From NCBI GenBank assembly GCA_015767355.1, contig JADWMH010000051.1, positions 1 to 11,130 of the forward strand: a DNA stretch of 11,130 bases, given 5' to 3'. The position numbers and the translations under genes were made by a program. A model generated the notes under the pieces. That model had not been told where the DNA came from and searched no databases. It was given only the letters and a program-made list of their open reading frames with translations. The DNA is from Gammaproteobacteria bacterium (GTDB lineage: Bacteria; Pseudomonadota; Gammaproteobacteria; Chromatiales; Chromatiaceae). Positions 1 to 6,647 of the stretch are shown here, piece after piece (positions within the stretch are counted from its first letter, which is position 1; the number at the start of each line of letters is the position of its first letter).

Positions 1-28
1 GAGGGATCTTGATGCACGGAGCACCAGG

Positions 29-50
29 ATCTCTCCTTCGTCGAGATGAC
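29..50. repeat. Short dispersed-type hairpin ending TCGTCGAGATGAC
   Basis: ATCTC (29-33) and GAGAT (43-47) form a small inverted pair around TCCTTCGTC. The wording resembles a widely dispersed environmental repeat. Only one copy is in the window, so this rests on pattern memory and is weak. Confidence 0.4.
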
Positions 51-84
51 AAACTGTAAACTGGTCAATGAAGGATGCCGTTTT

Positions 85-118
85 TTTCGTGTTTTTCGTG
101 ACTTTCGTGGTTAAAAAA
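85..118. repeat. TTTCGTG triplet repeat
   Basis: Three exact copies of TTTCGTG at 85, 94 and 103 (9-base period), then GTTAAAAAA. It lies in the 129-base stretch downstream of menD. It has the same three-unit design as the CACAGAT and CGCAAAG repeats elsewhere in the window, with unrelated sequence. Confidence 0.8.
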
Positions 119-129
119 GCCTGGCGGTC

Positions 130-1785
130 TCATGCATTCATCATCACTTCAATCAAAACAACACCTTCATGATGCAGCGCCTTTTGCAGAACTCCGGAAA
201 AATCAGCGCCCTGCTCCACCCTGAAATATTCCAGCGCATATAAATCTGCGACTTTTTGAAGGTCAATCTCCGTATCTGTACGCCAGTAGCGGTCAAACTG
301 CGGCAGCTGCGACTGCGGGAGCTGTTTGAAGATTCCACCGCCGTGATTATTCAACACCACGATGACTGCATTCAGATCCTTCGCAGCCAGCAGGCCGTTC
401 ATGTCGTGATAGAGCGTCAGATCACCGATCAGAGCAGCGACAGTGACATCCTGTTTTTCGGATTCAACAGCCATGCCCAACAGTGTCGAAACATTCCCAT
501 CGATACCGCTTGCGCCGCGGTTAGCGACGACTTGCAGCGGCTTGCTGCGCTTGCCTGAGTAGCTGTCAAGATAGCGGATCGGCAGTGAGTTGCCGCTGAA
601 GAGGATGCTGCCGTCGGGCAGGCCGCTGATCAGGTCCTGCACGATTGTTTGCTCCAGCGGAGCCTCTTCTGCGCTGTCTATACCTCGAGAATCAGGAACC
701 ACAAATGCATACAGCCACTGGGCAGGCACCGCCGCCAGTTCCTGCTGTCGCAGCAGCCGGCAAAAACTCCCCGGGGCCGCCCGCATCATCTCACTGGTGT
801 GATGCAGCGGATCTTGCCAGCGCCCCGTTGGATCAACCAGAATATGCTGCGCCGCACTGCTCTGCTGCAGAAATTGCTGCAGCTGTTTCGATACAGGCAT
901 GGCGCCAAAACGGAGTATCCAGTGCGGCTGAAGATCCGCCGTCAGTTTGGCGTCCCGCAGGCGTGTGTCGTAATCCACCACCACATGCGACAGATCATGC
1001 TCTCCAAATCGCAACCCCGAGAGTGGATCAGCGAAAATCGGAGCACCACAGATTGTTGCCAATGCTGTTACCTGTCGGTTGAATTCGGTAGAGTCAATAC
1101 CACCACCGCAGACAATCACTCCGGGCTGGCCGCTGATTTGATGTGCAATGGCAAGCAACTGCTGTTCAGTTGCACAGAGTTCAGGCATCCGGGAGGGGGC
1201 CGGCTGACCGCTGAAGAGAGCAGCTTCAGGGAGTGGCTCCGCCGGAACCAGTGGCTCACGCAGCGGCACGTTGATATGCACCGGGCCGGGGTCCGGCCAC
1301 AGACTCTGGTGAACAGCCTGAACGCCAAGCTGCATCAGTTGATTTGTGCTTTGCGGGGTTGCTTCAGCAGGCGGCAGCGCATGAAATCCACGCACACTGC
1401 CGCCAAAGAGTTTGATCTGGTCGATACTCTGGTTGGCGCCGTTATTCTGCAGTTCCCATGGACGGTCTGCGCTCAGCAATATCAAAGGCGTCCCGCCTGT
1501 GTCAGCCTCGATGACCGCCGGATGCCAGTTTCCGGGCGCACTTCCCGATGTGCATATCAGTGCGACCGGCCGATGCTGTGCGCGTGCGATTCCGAGTGCA
1601 TAGAAGGCGGCGCAGCGTTCATCAATCTGTACATGACAGCGAAGTGCTGCACGCCTGTCTGCCGCAAGAATCAATGGTGTATTGCGTGATCCGGGGGAGA
1701 TCACGACGTCGCTCACTCCGGCGGCTTCCAGACCACACAACAGCGCGTCGCACCATTGCAGATTCATCATCGCCTGGTCACTCAT
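130..1785 (-). CDS. menD: MenD, SEPHCHC synthase (menaquinone biosynthesis)
   Basis: Thiamine-diphosphate enzyme that joins isochorismate and 2-oxoglutarate (with decarboxylation) to give 2-succinyl-5-enolpyruvyl-6-hydroxy-3-cyclohexene-1-carboxylate, the second step of the classical menaquinone pathway in the cytosol. The 551 residues match the usual family length (about 550). Visible family marks: the N-terminal ISPGSRNTPL stretch (residues 29-38), IDERCAAFYALG with the catalytic-type Glu56, an SADRPWEL segment, and the C-terminal ThDP/Mg binding block starting GDLTLYHDMNG at residue 454 and ending near NNHGGGIF (479-486). The ATG start overlaps the menF stop as ATGA, which supports both the start choice and translational coupling. 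No frameshift or missing key residue was seen. Other ThDP-dependent decarboxylases are less likely because of the MenD-type N-terminus and the menF neighbour. Downstream there is only repeat sequence up to the window edge, so I cannot say whether menH, menC or menB follow. Confidence 0.96.
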   Translation of the reverse strand: MSDQAMMNLQWCDALLCGLEAAGVSDVVISPGSRNTPLILAADRRAALRCHVQIDERCAAFYALGIARAQHRPVALICTSGSAPGNWHPAVIEADTGGTPLILLSADRPWELQNNGANQSIDQIKLFGGSVRGFHALPPAEATPQSTNQLMQLGVQAVHQSLWPDPGPVHINVPLREPLVPAEPLPEAALFSGQPAPSRMPELCATEQQLLAIAHQISGQPGVIVCGGGIDSTEFNRQVTALATICGAPIFADPLSGLRFGEHDLSHVVVDYDTRLRDAKLTADLQPHWILRFGAMPVSKQLQQFLQQSSAAQHILVDPTGRWQDPLHHTSEMMRAAPGSFCRLLRQQELAAVPAQWLYAFVVPDSRGIDSAEEAPLEQTIVQDLISGLPDGSILFSGNSLPIRYLDSYSGKRSKPLQVVANRGASGIDGNVSTLLGMAVESEKQDVTVAALIGDLTLYHDMNGLLAAKDLNAVIVVLNNHGGGIFKQLPQSQLPQFDRYWRTDTEIDLQKVADLYALEYFRVEQGADFSGVLQKALHHEGVVLIEVMMNA

Positions 1786-3125
1786 AGCAGATCCAGGATA
1801 GTTTGCAGCTTCAACTCGGTTTCACGAAATTCACTGTGTGGATCGGAGTAAGCCGTGATGCCTGCTCCTGCAAAAAGCTCAGCCCTGTTTCCCTGCAGCA
1901 GCGCACATCGCAGCATCACCGATGCATGCCCCTCCCCGCCACTGCTCATCCAGCCGAAACCGCCGCAATACCATCCACGCTGATGATCGTCATTCTGCAT
2001 CAGCCACTCTCGCGCAACATGATCCGGGACGCCTGACACCGCAGGTGTCGGATGCAATGCGGCGACCAGTTTCAACAAAGCGACGTCACTCTTCACACTG
2101 GCGTGAATGGGAGTCCAGATGTGCTGCAGCCCGTGCAGCTGCAGCAGCTGCGGCTTGTCAGGAATTTCCAGCTGTTCACACAATGGCGCAAGTATCTGCT
2201 CAATGGTGTGCACCACAGGAAGGTGCTCATATTTCACCATACGCTCATCGGGAATCTCGTTGGCAGCCACAGTTCCGGCCATAGCGTCGCACTTGAGTTC
2301 TCCATTATGCAGAGAGACCAGGCGTTCCGGTGTTGCCGCAACCAGCATCACTCCATCCACGCGCGCCGCAAACAGCGTGCAGCCGGGATAGCGCTGTATC
2401 AGTCGGGTCATCAGTTGAGCCGCACTGAAAGCAGACTCGCCCTCTACTCTGATGCGTCGGCTCAACACCACTTTGTTGAGATCACTGCGGCGGATATCAG
2501 CCACCGCCTGCTCGACCCTGGCGATCCATTGATGATCTTGCGGAAAGACCTCGCTGCGTTGCAGCGGTTGTGCATCACAGCTATCGGCAGGAGTCTGAAC
2601 AGCATTCATCAACGCTGTGAATGTCAGCATCCACTGATCGACAAGGGTTTCGCCGTGCAGAGATTCGGCATCGGCAGTAAAGGTAACAAAACAATGCCCA
2701 CATGTGTAATCGAGCAGTATCTTTGGAACAATCACACAGCTGTTCGGCAGTCCGCTCCACCAGCCTGTCATGTGCTCATCCGGATCAAAGGCATAACAGA
2801 AAAAGGCAAGCGGATCTTCCGGGTGGTGATCGCCAATATGGAGCCAGTGATGCTGCAGTTGTTCGAACTGCTGCTGGAGGTGGTCAAAACGCTCAACGCC
2901 CTGCTCCACCAGCCGTATCACCTCGCCAGTAGCTACCAGGCAGCGCTGCTTCTGCGGACGCGCCCAATAAAAACAGGATGAGCCTGTGTCAGGCATCACG
3001 GGAAAGCTCTGCCCCGGAAGTTCCAGGGTGATGCTTGTCAGTCTGGCGTCTGCATCTTCAGCGGACAGGGAGTTCAGCAGCTGACGCAGTTGCTTCTCAA
3101 ACTGCTGAAATGAGATATCTGACAT
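1782..3125 (-). CDS. menF: MenF, isochorismate synthase
   Basis: Chorismate-utilising enzyme that converts chorismate to isochorismate, the entry step to menaquinone. I place the start at the ATG at 3125, giving 447 residues (family members are about 430-450). A longer reading from 3248 would only translate the 3' end of nosY in another frame. There is no strong Shine-Dalgarno sequence before this ATG. Family marks by residue: NKVVLSRR with the catalytic-type Lys218, FAARVDGVMLVAATPERLV (252-270), DAMAGT (280-285), HIWTPIHA (335-342), LHPTPAVSGVP (357-367), RGWYCGGFGW (383-392), and the metal-site block AGAGITAYSDPHSEFRETE (420-438). EntC- or salicylate-type isochorismate synthases share these motifs, but the four-base overlap with menD makes the menaquinone role the clear choice. 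It starts 16 bases after the nosY stop, so it looks like part of the nos transcript. Confidence 0.94.
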   Translation of the reverse strand: MSDISFQQFEKQLRQLLNSLSAEDADARLTSITLELPGQSFPVMPDTGSSCFYWARPQKQRCLVATGEVIRLVEQGVERFDHLQQQFEQLQHHWLHIGDHHPEDPLAFFCYAFDPDEHMTGWWSGLPNSCVIVPKILLDYTCGHCFVTFTADAESLHGETLVDQWMLTFTALMNAVQTPADSCDAQPLQRSEVFPQDHQWIARVEQAVADIRRSDLNKVVLSRRIRVEGESAFSAAQLMTRLIQRYPGCTLFAARVDGVMLVAATPERLVSLHNGELKCDAMAGTVAANEIPDERMVKYEHLPVVHTIEQILAPLCEQLEIPDKPQLLQLHGLQHIWTPIHASVKSDVALLKLVAALHPTPAVSGVPDHVAREWLMQNDDHQRGWYCGGFGWMSSGGEGHASVMLRCALLQGNRAELFAGAGITAYSDPHSEFRETELKLQTILDLL

Positions 3126-3141
3126 AGATACAGACAGGAAA

Positions 3142-3969
3142 TTAAGGAAGATCTCCCCGCTTGAAAAGAAAGTATCCCAGCGCCGAACAGAGGAAGCCCA
3201 CAGCGACAGGATACGCCAGCGCCCATGCAAGATAACCGTTCTCGCCAAAATTATCCAGGATCACATAGGCGGACGGTCCCAGCAGCACAAGCTGCGGATC
3301 GAACAGCATCATCGAGGCGGTGCGAAACACCTGCAGTGGATTGGCGAGAGCGATCGCGATGATGCTCTCCGAAGAGATCCCCTCCCTGGTCATCACACCC
3401 AGCAATATCAGGTCGAGGAACAGCAGCAGAAACAGCCACACCATGAAGGCTGATCCCTGCGCCACATCTGCCGAACGCGCCAACGTGGAGAGCAGCATGC
3501 CGATGCCGAGAAAACACCATGCAAGCGCAATTAGCAGCGCAGTATAGATCAGCACCTGGCGCCATGGAATATCGGCGCCTTTGGTTGCAGCCCATAACAC
3601 TGCGAGCAGCATCGCCAGCACCACCGGCAGAAAAACAACCACGAAGCGGCCAATCATCTTCCCCCAGAACCAGGCGGCAAGCCCGACCGGGAGAGAGAGC
3701 AGGTATTCGAAGATTCCCGCCTCACGATCTCCGGCAACCGAGCGCACCGTGGTAATCAAAACAAACAGCGGCAGCACCGCCATGGTGATTTGCAGGTAGG
3801 TGACCAGCAGGCGCGACAGGCCGGTAAACCCCATGATGCGCGATTCGGTCAGACCGGTGACAAACAGCCCCACCACGATACCGCCGAAAATCAGTGTATA
3901 GATCAGAAACCAGCGTGAACGCAGTGATTCGTTAATATCTGCCCCGGCAGTCAGTAGTAGATGTTTCAT
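3142..3969 (-). CDS. nosY: NosY, ABC-type permease for NosZ copper-site maturation
   Basis: Integral membrane subunit of the NosDFY ABC complex, which supports assembly of the copper-sulfur CuZ centre of nitrous oxide reductase. It has 275 residues, typical of NosY. Six hydrophobic segments are visible, approximately residues 20-40, 54-74, 106-127, 139-161, 172-193 and 247-268. Between segments 2 and 3 lies the cytoplasmic stretch VAGDREAGIFEYLLSLPV (78-95), the expected contact with the ATPase. The block NPLQVFRTASMMLFDPQ (210-226) followed by LGPSAYVILDNFG is characteristic of NosY rather than of a generic ABC-2 permease. The ATG overlaps the nosL stop as ATGA, so the two are coupled. Its partner ATPase NosF is separated from it by nosL and a repeat-filled gap. 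Confidence 0.93.
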   Translation of the reverse strand: MKHLLLTAGADINESLRSRWFLIYTLIFGGIVVGLFVTGLTESRIMGFTGLSRLLVTYLQITMAVLPLFVLITTVRSVAGDREAGIFEYLLSLPVGLAAWFWGKMIGRFVVVFLPVVLAMLLAVLWAATKGADIPWRQVLIYTALLIALAWCFLGIGMLLSTLARSADVAQGSAFMVWLFLLLFLDLILLGVMTREGISSESIIAIALANPLQVFRTASMMLFDPQLVLLGPSAYVILDNFGENGYLAWALAYPVAVGFLCSALGYFLFKRGDLP

Positions 3970-4457
3970 TGGCCTATTGAGGGTAGTTTATCGGGTGTCG
4001 ATTGTGGTGCATGCGTGTGGCTGTTGAGCTGCTTCTCTTTTTCATGGATGCGTTCAACAGCCTGCGTGAAGTCGATGCTGTTGTCAGTTTTCTCTCTCTG
4101 CGCACCGAGTCCGTAATCCATAGGAGTGATTTTTCCTGTGACATACCAGGCGCTGCGGGCATCGATCCACTCTCCATCCCTGTGGCTGTTGACCCACACT
4201 TCTGTCGCGGGATCATCCTTCCACGACTGCTGCTCCAGCCACAACACAGCACAGCCGATGTCGTCAAATTTGTAGAGTTTGCTTCGACCACCGACAACTC
4301 CGCCGCGCACTTGCGCGGAGTAGCTGGGATCACTCACGGCCATGGCGCAGCGCACACAGATTTCGCGGTCCCAGCGCACCTCTCCCGGACCTGTTTGTGG
4401 TTCGGAAGAACAGCCAGCCAGCAATGCGGCGAACATGATAAGTAGTAAACGGGTCAT
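3966..4457 (-). CDS. nosL: NosL, copper-binding lipoprotein
   Basis: Outer-face lipoprotein copper chaperone that delivers Cu(I) for NosZ maturation, probably to NosD of the NosDFY complex. It has 163 residues. The N-terminus is a lipoprotein signal with lipobox LLAGC, the lipidated residue being Cys16. The NosL copper motif Cys-x-x-Cys-x-Met is present as CVRCAM (34-39). Two further family patches follow: KFDDIGCAVLW (63-73) and TPMDYGLGA (111-119). The C-terminal tail (about 140-163) is polar and includes an HTH histidine pair (147-149), with no recognised domain. No good Shine-Dalgarno sequence precedes the ATG; the upstream DNA is AT-rich and then repetitive. The stop overlaps the nosY start. 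It sits between nosF and nosY, whereas in the loci I know it follows nosY. Confidence 0.93.
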   Translation of the reverse strand: MTRLLLIMFAALLAGCSSEPQTGPGEVRWDREICVRCAMAVSDPSYSAQVRGGVVGGRSKLYKFDDIGCAVLWLEQQSWKDDPATEVWVNSHRDGEWIDARSAWYVTGKITPMDYGLGAQREKTDNSIDFTQAVERIHEKEKQLNSHTHAPQSTPDKLPSIGQ

Positions 4458-4490
4458 TTCAAATAGTAATAGTTAATACGGGAAATGAAC

Positions 4491-4561
4491 CACAGATAAA
4501 CACAGATGCACACAGATCTTTTTACTTCTCAAGTATCTGTGTTTATCTGTGTGCATCTGTG
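4491..4561. repeat. Inverted pair of CACAGAT triplet repeats (long hairpin)
   Basis: The left arm (4491-4517) has three exact copies of CACAGAT beginning at 4491, 4501 and 4511, a perfect 10-base period with AAA and GCA as spacers. The right arm (4535-4561) is the reverse complement type: three copies of ATCTGTG, also every 10 bases. The 17-base centre is unrelated sequence. The arms can pair in more than one register because of the internal period. From general experience this is a dispersed repeat type seen in many bacterial genomes; its function is not known to me. Confidence 0.9.
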
Positions 4562-4619
4562 AAAAAAGTAATCCTTGAATGACCAACATCTTTACAAATG
4601 AGTCAAATTTCAATACTGA

Positions 4620-4681
4620 CTCTCGCAAAGACGCAAAGACCGCAAAGGTTTTTCTTGGCGAACTTTGCGCCTTTGCGAGAG
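4620..4681. repeat. CGCAAAG-type palindromic repeat
   Basis: The arms at 4620-4638 and 4663-4681 are reverse complements at 18 of 19 positions and bracket a 24-base centre. The left side contains CGCAAAG at 4624, 4632 and 4641, so it also has a three-unit arrangement. A run of seven T follows on the plus strand at 4689-4695, but there is no plus-strand gene it could terminate, so I read it as a dispersed repeat and not as a terminator. Confidence 0.88.
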
Positions 4682-4747
4682 AAAATGATTTTTTTCATGC
4701 CTCAACAGTCTGAGACTTGGTCTCGCTAGATACTCTTCAAGCATTTA

Positions 4748-4775
4748 ATCTGTGTTTATCTGTGTGCATCTGTGG
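4748..4775. repeat. Third ATCTGTG triplet unit, direct repeat of 4535-4561
   Basis: Three ATCTGTG units with 10-base spacing. The first 27 bases are identical to 4535-4561, 213 bases away in the same orientation. It ends 15 bases before the nosF stop codon on the plus-strand map. The pair of exact direct copies flanks the CGCAAAG-type hairpin. Confidence 0.9.
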
Positions 4776-4790
4776 AAAAATTCTTTACGA

Positions 4791-5669
4791 TTAATTGGCA
4801 GAGGCAACTGCCGCCTTTGCCGGCGGTTCCATTGAGATGCCTTGCAGCAATCCTGCGTAGCGGGACAGCACGCCAAGAAAACGCAGACGATCAGGTCCTG
4901 CGATCTGCCCCTGCCACACCAGCCCCTGCTGATATTGCTCAAAGCCCCACTCACGCACCGTGCCTGCAAAAGCAGAGTCTTCCCTGATCAGGGTAACACG
5001 GACATCCAACAGGCTCTCCATATCGACCTGGTCGGCGACCCTGTCGTCAAGCACCACGTTGCCCATATCGAGTTCGACCACACGATTGACCAGGGCCGCA
5101 ACCTCATCGAGACGGTGGCTGGAGATGATCATCGCCGAATTCTCCTGCTTTTCCGCAAGCAACGTGAAAAAGATATGCCTTGCTTCCGGATCCAGGTTTG
5201 CAGCAGGCTCATCCATGACCAGCAGATCGCATTCACGGCCCAGGGCAATGCTGATCAATAATTTCTGCTTCTGCCCACCAGAGAGTTTGACAAAAGGCTG
5301 ATGGCGGAAACTCCTGGCGTCCAGTCCCAGTTGATCGGCAACAGCATACATCTGTTCGACATCGCTATCGCAAACGCCGGCGGCAAAACTTAACAGCTGG
5401 GCGACAGGCATGCGCAGCGGCGGGGGCAGTTGTGGAACAAAGCCGACACGCTTGAGTATCTCTGTGCGGTGCGCACGCGCCTCCAGTCCGCCGACAGTAA
5501 CCCTGCCGCTGCAGGTGTACTCACCCAGAAGGCAGCGAATCAGGGTGGTCTTGCCGGCGCCGTTGGAGCCAACCAGCGCCAGGCGTTCTCCCTGGCCGAT
5601 CTGCAGATCTATTCCATTGAGAACCGTGGTTCGCCGAAACTGCTTTGAGACATTCTCAAAATGGATCAT
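4791..5669 (-). CDS. nosF: NosF, ABC transporter ATPase for NosZ maturation
   Basis: Cytoplasmic ATPase of the NosDFY complex; ATP hydrolysis drives the sulfur or copper delivery step needed to build CuZ in NosZ. It has 292 residues. All ABC landmarks are intact: Walker A GSNGAGKTT (34-42), Q-loop Gln80 in GFVPQ, signature LSGGQ (129-133), Walker B LLVMDE (149-154) followed by the ANLD D-loop, and the switch His185 in SSHRLDEV. The C-terminal ~90 residues beyond the ATPase core are less conserved, as usual for NosF. The ATG follows the nosH stop with no spacing (TAA then ATG), and a GGAG lies about 11 bases upstream inside nosH. The sequence alone would fit many ABC-2 ATPases; the assignment to NosF rests on the nos neighbours. 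Confidence 0.93.
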   Translation of the reverse strand: MIHFENVSKQFRRTTVLNGIDLQIGQGERLALVGSNGAGKTTLIRCLLGEYTCSGRVTVGGLEARAHRTEILKRVGFVPQLPPPLRMPVAQLLSFAAGVCDSDVEQMYAVADQLGLDARSFRHQPFVKLSGGQKQKLLISIALGRECDLLVMDEPAANLDPEARHIFFTLLAEKQENSAMIISSHRLDEVAALVNRVVELDMGNVVLDDRVADQVDMESLLDVRVTLIREDSAFAGTVREWGFEQYQQGLVWQGQIAGPDRLRFLGVLSRYAGLLQGISMEPPAKAAVASAN

Positions 5670-6647
5670 TTAGAGCAGATCTCCAAGACCCTTGAACTTG
5701 AAATTAAGGGAGTTGGTGGGACAGGTTTCGACACAGCGGCCACAGCGTGTGCAGTCTGCGCCGAGCGAAACATTCAGATCCGTGGCGCGCCCCTTGATGA
5801 CGAGATCCAGCACATGCGGCACTTCGCACACCTTGCGGCACTCGCCCTCGTGAAAACAGGATTCGAGATTGTAGCGAATTCTGAAGGGCGAGGTTGCTCC
5901 AACCAGGCCGTAAGTCAAACCAATGGGGCAAAGATAGCGGCACCATGCGCGGCGTGAATAAAAAATCTCGAACAGCAGCAGCAGAAACACCCACACCAGT
6001 GCAAGTCCAGGACCATAAATCAACGCCCGGCTGATGATGCCCGTCGGTGATATTGTTTCGAAGACCGTGTAGCCGGTAACAATCGCCAGAACAGCAAAGA
6101 TCATCCATGACCAGTTTCTTGCCTTGCGATCCAGAGGATGGTCCTTGACCAGCTTCTTCTTCACCAGCCACAGATGGATCATCTCCGCCCACTCGGCGAC
6201 CAGATGGTAGGGGCATACCCAGGAGCAGAAAGTTCTGCCGCCCAGCAGCCACCACATGATAAAGACAGTGACGGTGCCAATCACCAGGTTGAGCACCATA
6301 TGCTTGAACGCCAGAGTAACCTGCAGCGCCGAGTTCAGATCTGCCATGTGAAAACCGACAAAACGCGAGCCCGTCAATGCCCCCTCCAGCAGCTGGATAT
6401 CGAGCCAATAGGAGACCACGAACAGTAGATTGACAGCAATGAGCACAGCCCAGCGGCGGCGGCGCCATATCTGCGGCTCTTTGTGTATCGCCTTGTGCGC
6501 CAGCTCGGCATGAATTGCAGCGATGCGATCCGGGTCATTCTTCTGCGTGGCATGCAGCTTTTTCGCCTCGGCAGAGATCTCATCTTGATGCGGACGCCGT
6601 GGCGCGCGCCCAAACAACTCCGCAAGAGAGTCTTTCATTCCGCTCAT
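5670..6647 (-). CDS. nosH: NosH, NapH-type membrane iron-sulfur protein (menaquinol oxidation)
   Basis: Inner-membrane partner of NosG, thought to take electrons from menaquinol and pass them outward to the nitrous oxide reductase. It has 325 residues. A charged cytoplasmic N-terminus (1-63) is followed by four to five hydrophobic segments (about 66-86, 115-135, 180-200, 212-230). Two CxxxCP motifs typical of the NapH/NosR/CcoG group are present: CSWVCP (141-146) and CRYLCP (236-241). The C-terminal ferredoxin part has one canonical cluster, CTRCGRCVETCP (299-310), and one unusual set Cys264-x5-Cys270-x3-Cys274. The ATG overlaps the nosG stop (ATGA) and has a strong AGGAG about nine bases upstream. 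Assignment to NosH over NapH comes from the surrounding nos genes and the absence of nap genes. Confidence 0.9.
   Translation of the reverse strand: MSGMKDSLAELFGRAPRRPHQDEISAEAKKLHATQKNDPDRIAAIHAELAHKAIHKEPQIWRRRRWAVLIAVNLLFVVSYWLDIQLLEGALTGSRFVGFHMADLNSALQVTLAFKHMVLNLVIGTVTVFIMWWLLGGRTFCSWVCPYHLVAEWAEMIHLWLVKKKLVKDHPLDRKARNWSWMIFAVLAIVTGYTVFETISPTGIISRALIYGPGLALVWVFLLLLFEIFYSRRAWCRYLCPIGLTYGLVGATSPFRIRYNLESCFHEGECRKVCEVPHVLDLVIKGRATDLNVSLGADCTRCGRCVETCPTNSLNFKFKGLGDLL

Larger units (their letters stand above)
4458..4790. other. Gene-free gap between nosF and nosL, filled with dispersed repeats
   Basis: This 333-base interval interrupts an otherwise closely packed gene string. It holds an inverted pair of CACAGAT-type repeats (4491-4561), a CGCAAAG-type hairpin (4620-4681) and a third CACAGAT-type unit (4748-4775) that directly repeats one arm of the first pair. 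Short open frames here end in peptides such as FFHRCTQINTD, which is simply the repeat translated, so I call no gene. I saw no convincing promoter or terminator for the minus-strand genes, although the size of the gap leaves room for an internal promoter. Confidence 0.85.

Noticed and set aside
649..1689. 346-residue plus-strand open frame antisense to menD
   Set aside because: A shadow frame of menD: low-complexity composition rich in Arg, Gln, Cys and His, no domain I recognise, and the minus-strand gene is unmistakable.
2052..2981. 309-residue plus-strand open frame antisense to menF
   Set aside because: A shadow frame caused by base composition; the opposite strand encodes all isochorismate synthase motifs.
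3126..3248. N-terminal extension of MenF (41 extra residues from 3248)
   Set aside because: It overlaps nosY for over 100 bases in another frame and the extra residues do not look like the isochorismate synthase N-terminus; the ATG at 3125 gives the expected family length.
4458..4620. Possible internal promoter for nosL-nosY-menF-menD on the minus strand
   Set aside because: TTGAAA and TAAAGA can be found near 4590-4610 but the spacing is only 13 bases, and a TACTAT close to the nosL start would leave almost no leader. Not strong enough to call.
4620..4695. Rho-independent terminator (CGCAAAG hairpin followed by T-run)
   Set aside because: The T-run lies on the plus-strand side, where no gene is transcribed; in the direction of the nos genes the hairpin is not followed by U residues.
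4491..4775. CRISPR array
   Set aside because: There are repeated units, but they are 7-mers every 10 bases and inverted pairs, without uniform direct repeats and unique spacers of 25-40 bases.
4745..4987. Short open frames around the nosF 3' end and the repeat gap
   Set aside because: Their ends translate the CACAGAT repeat (HRCTQINTD peptide) and the rest is antisense or out of frame to nosF.
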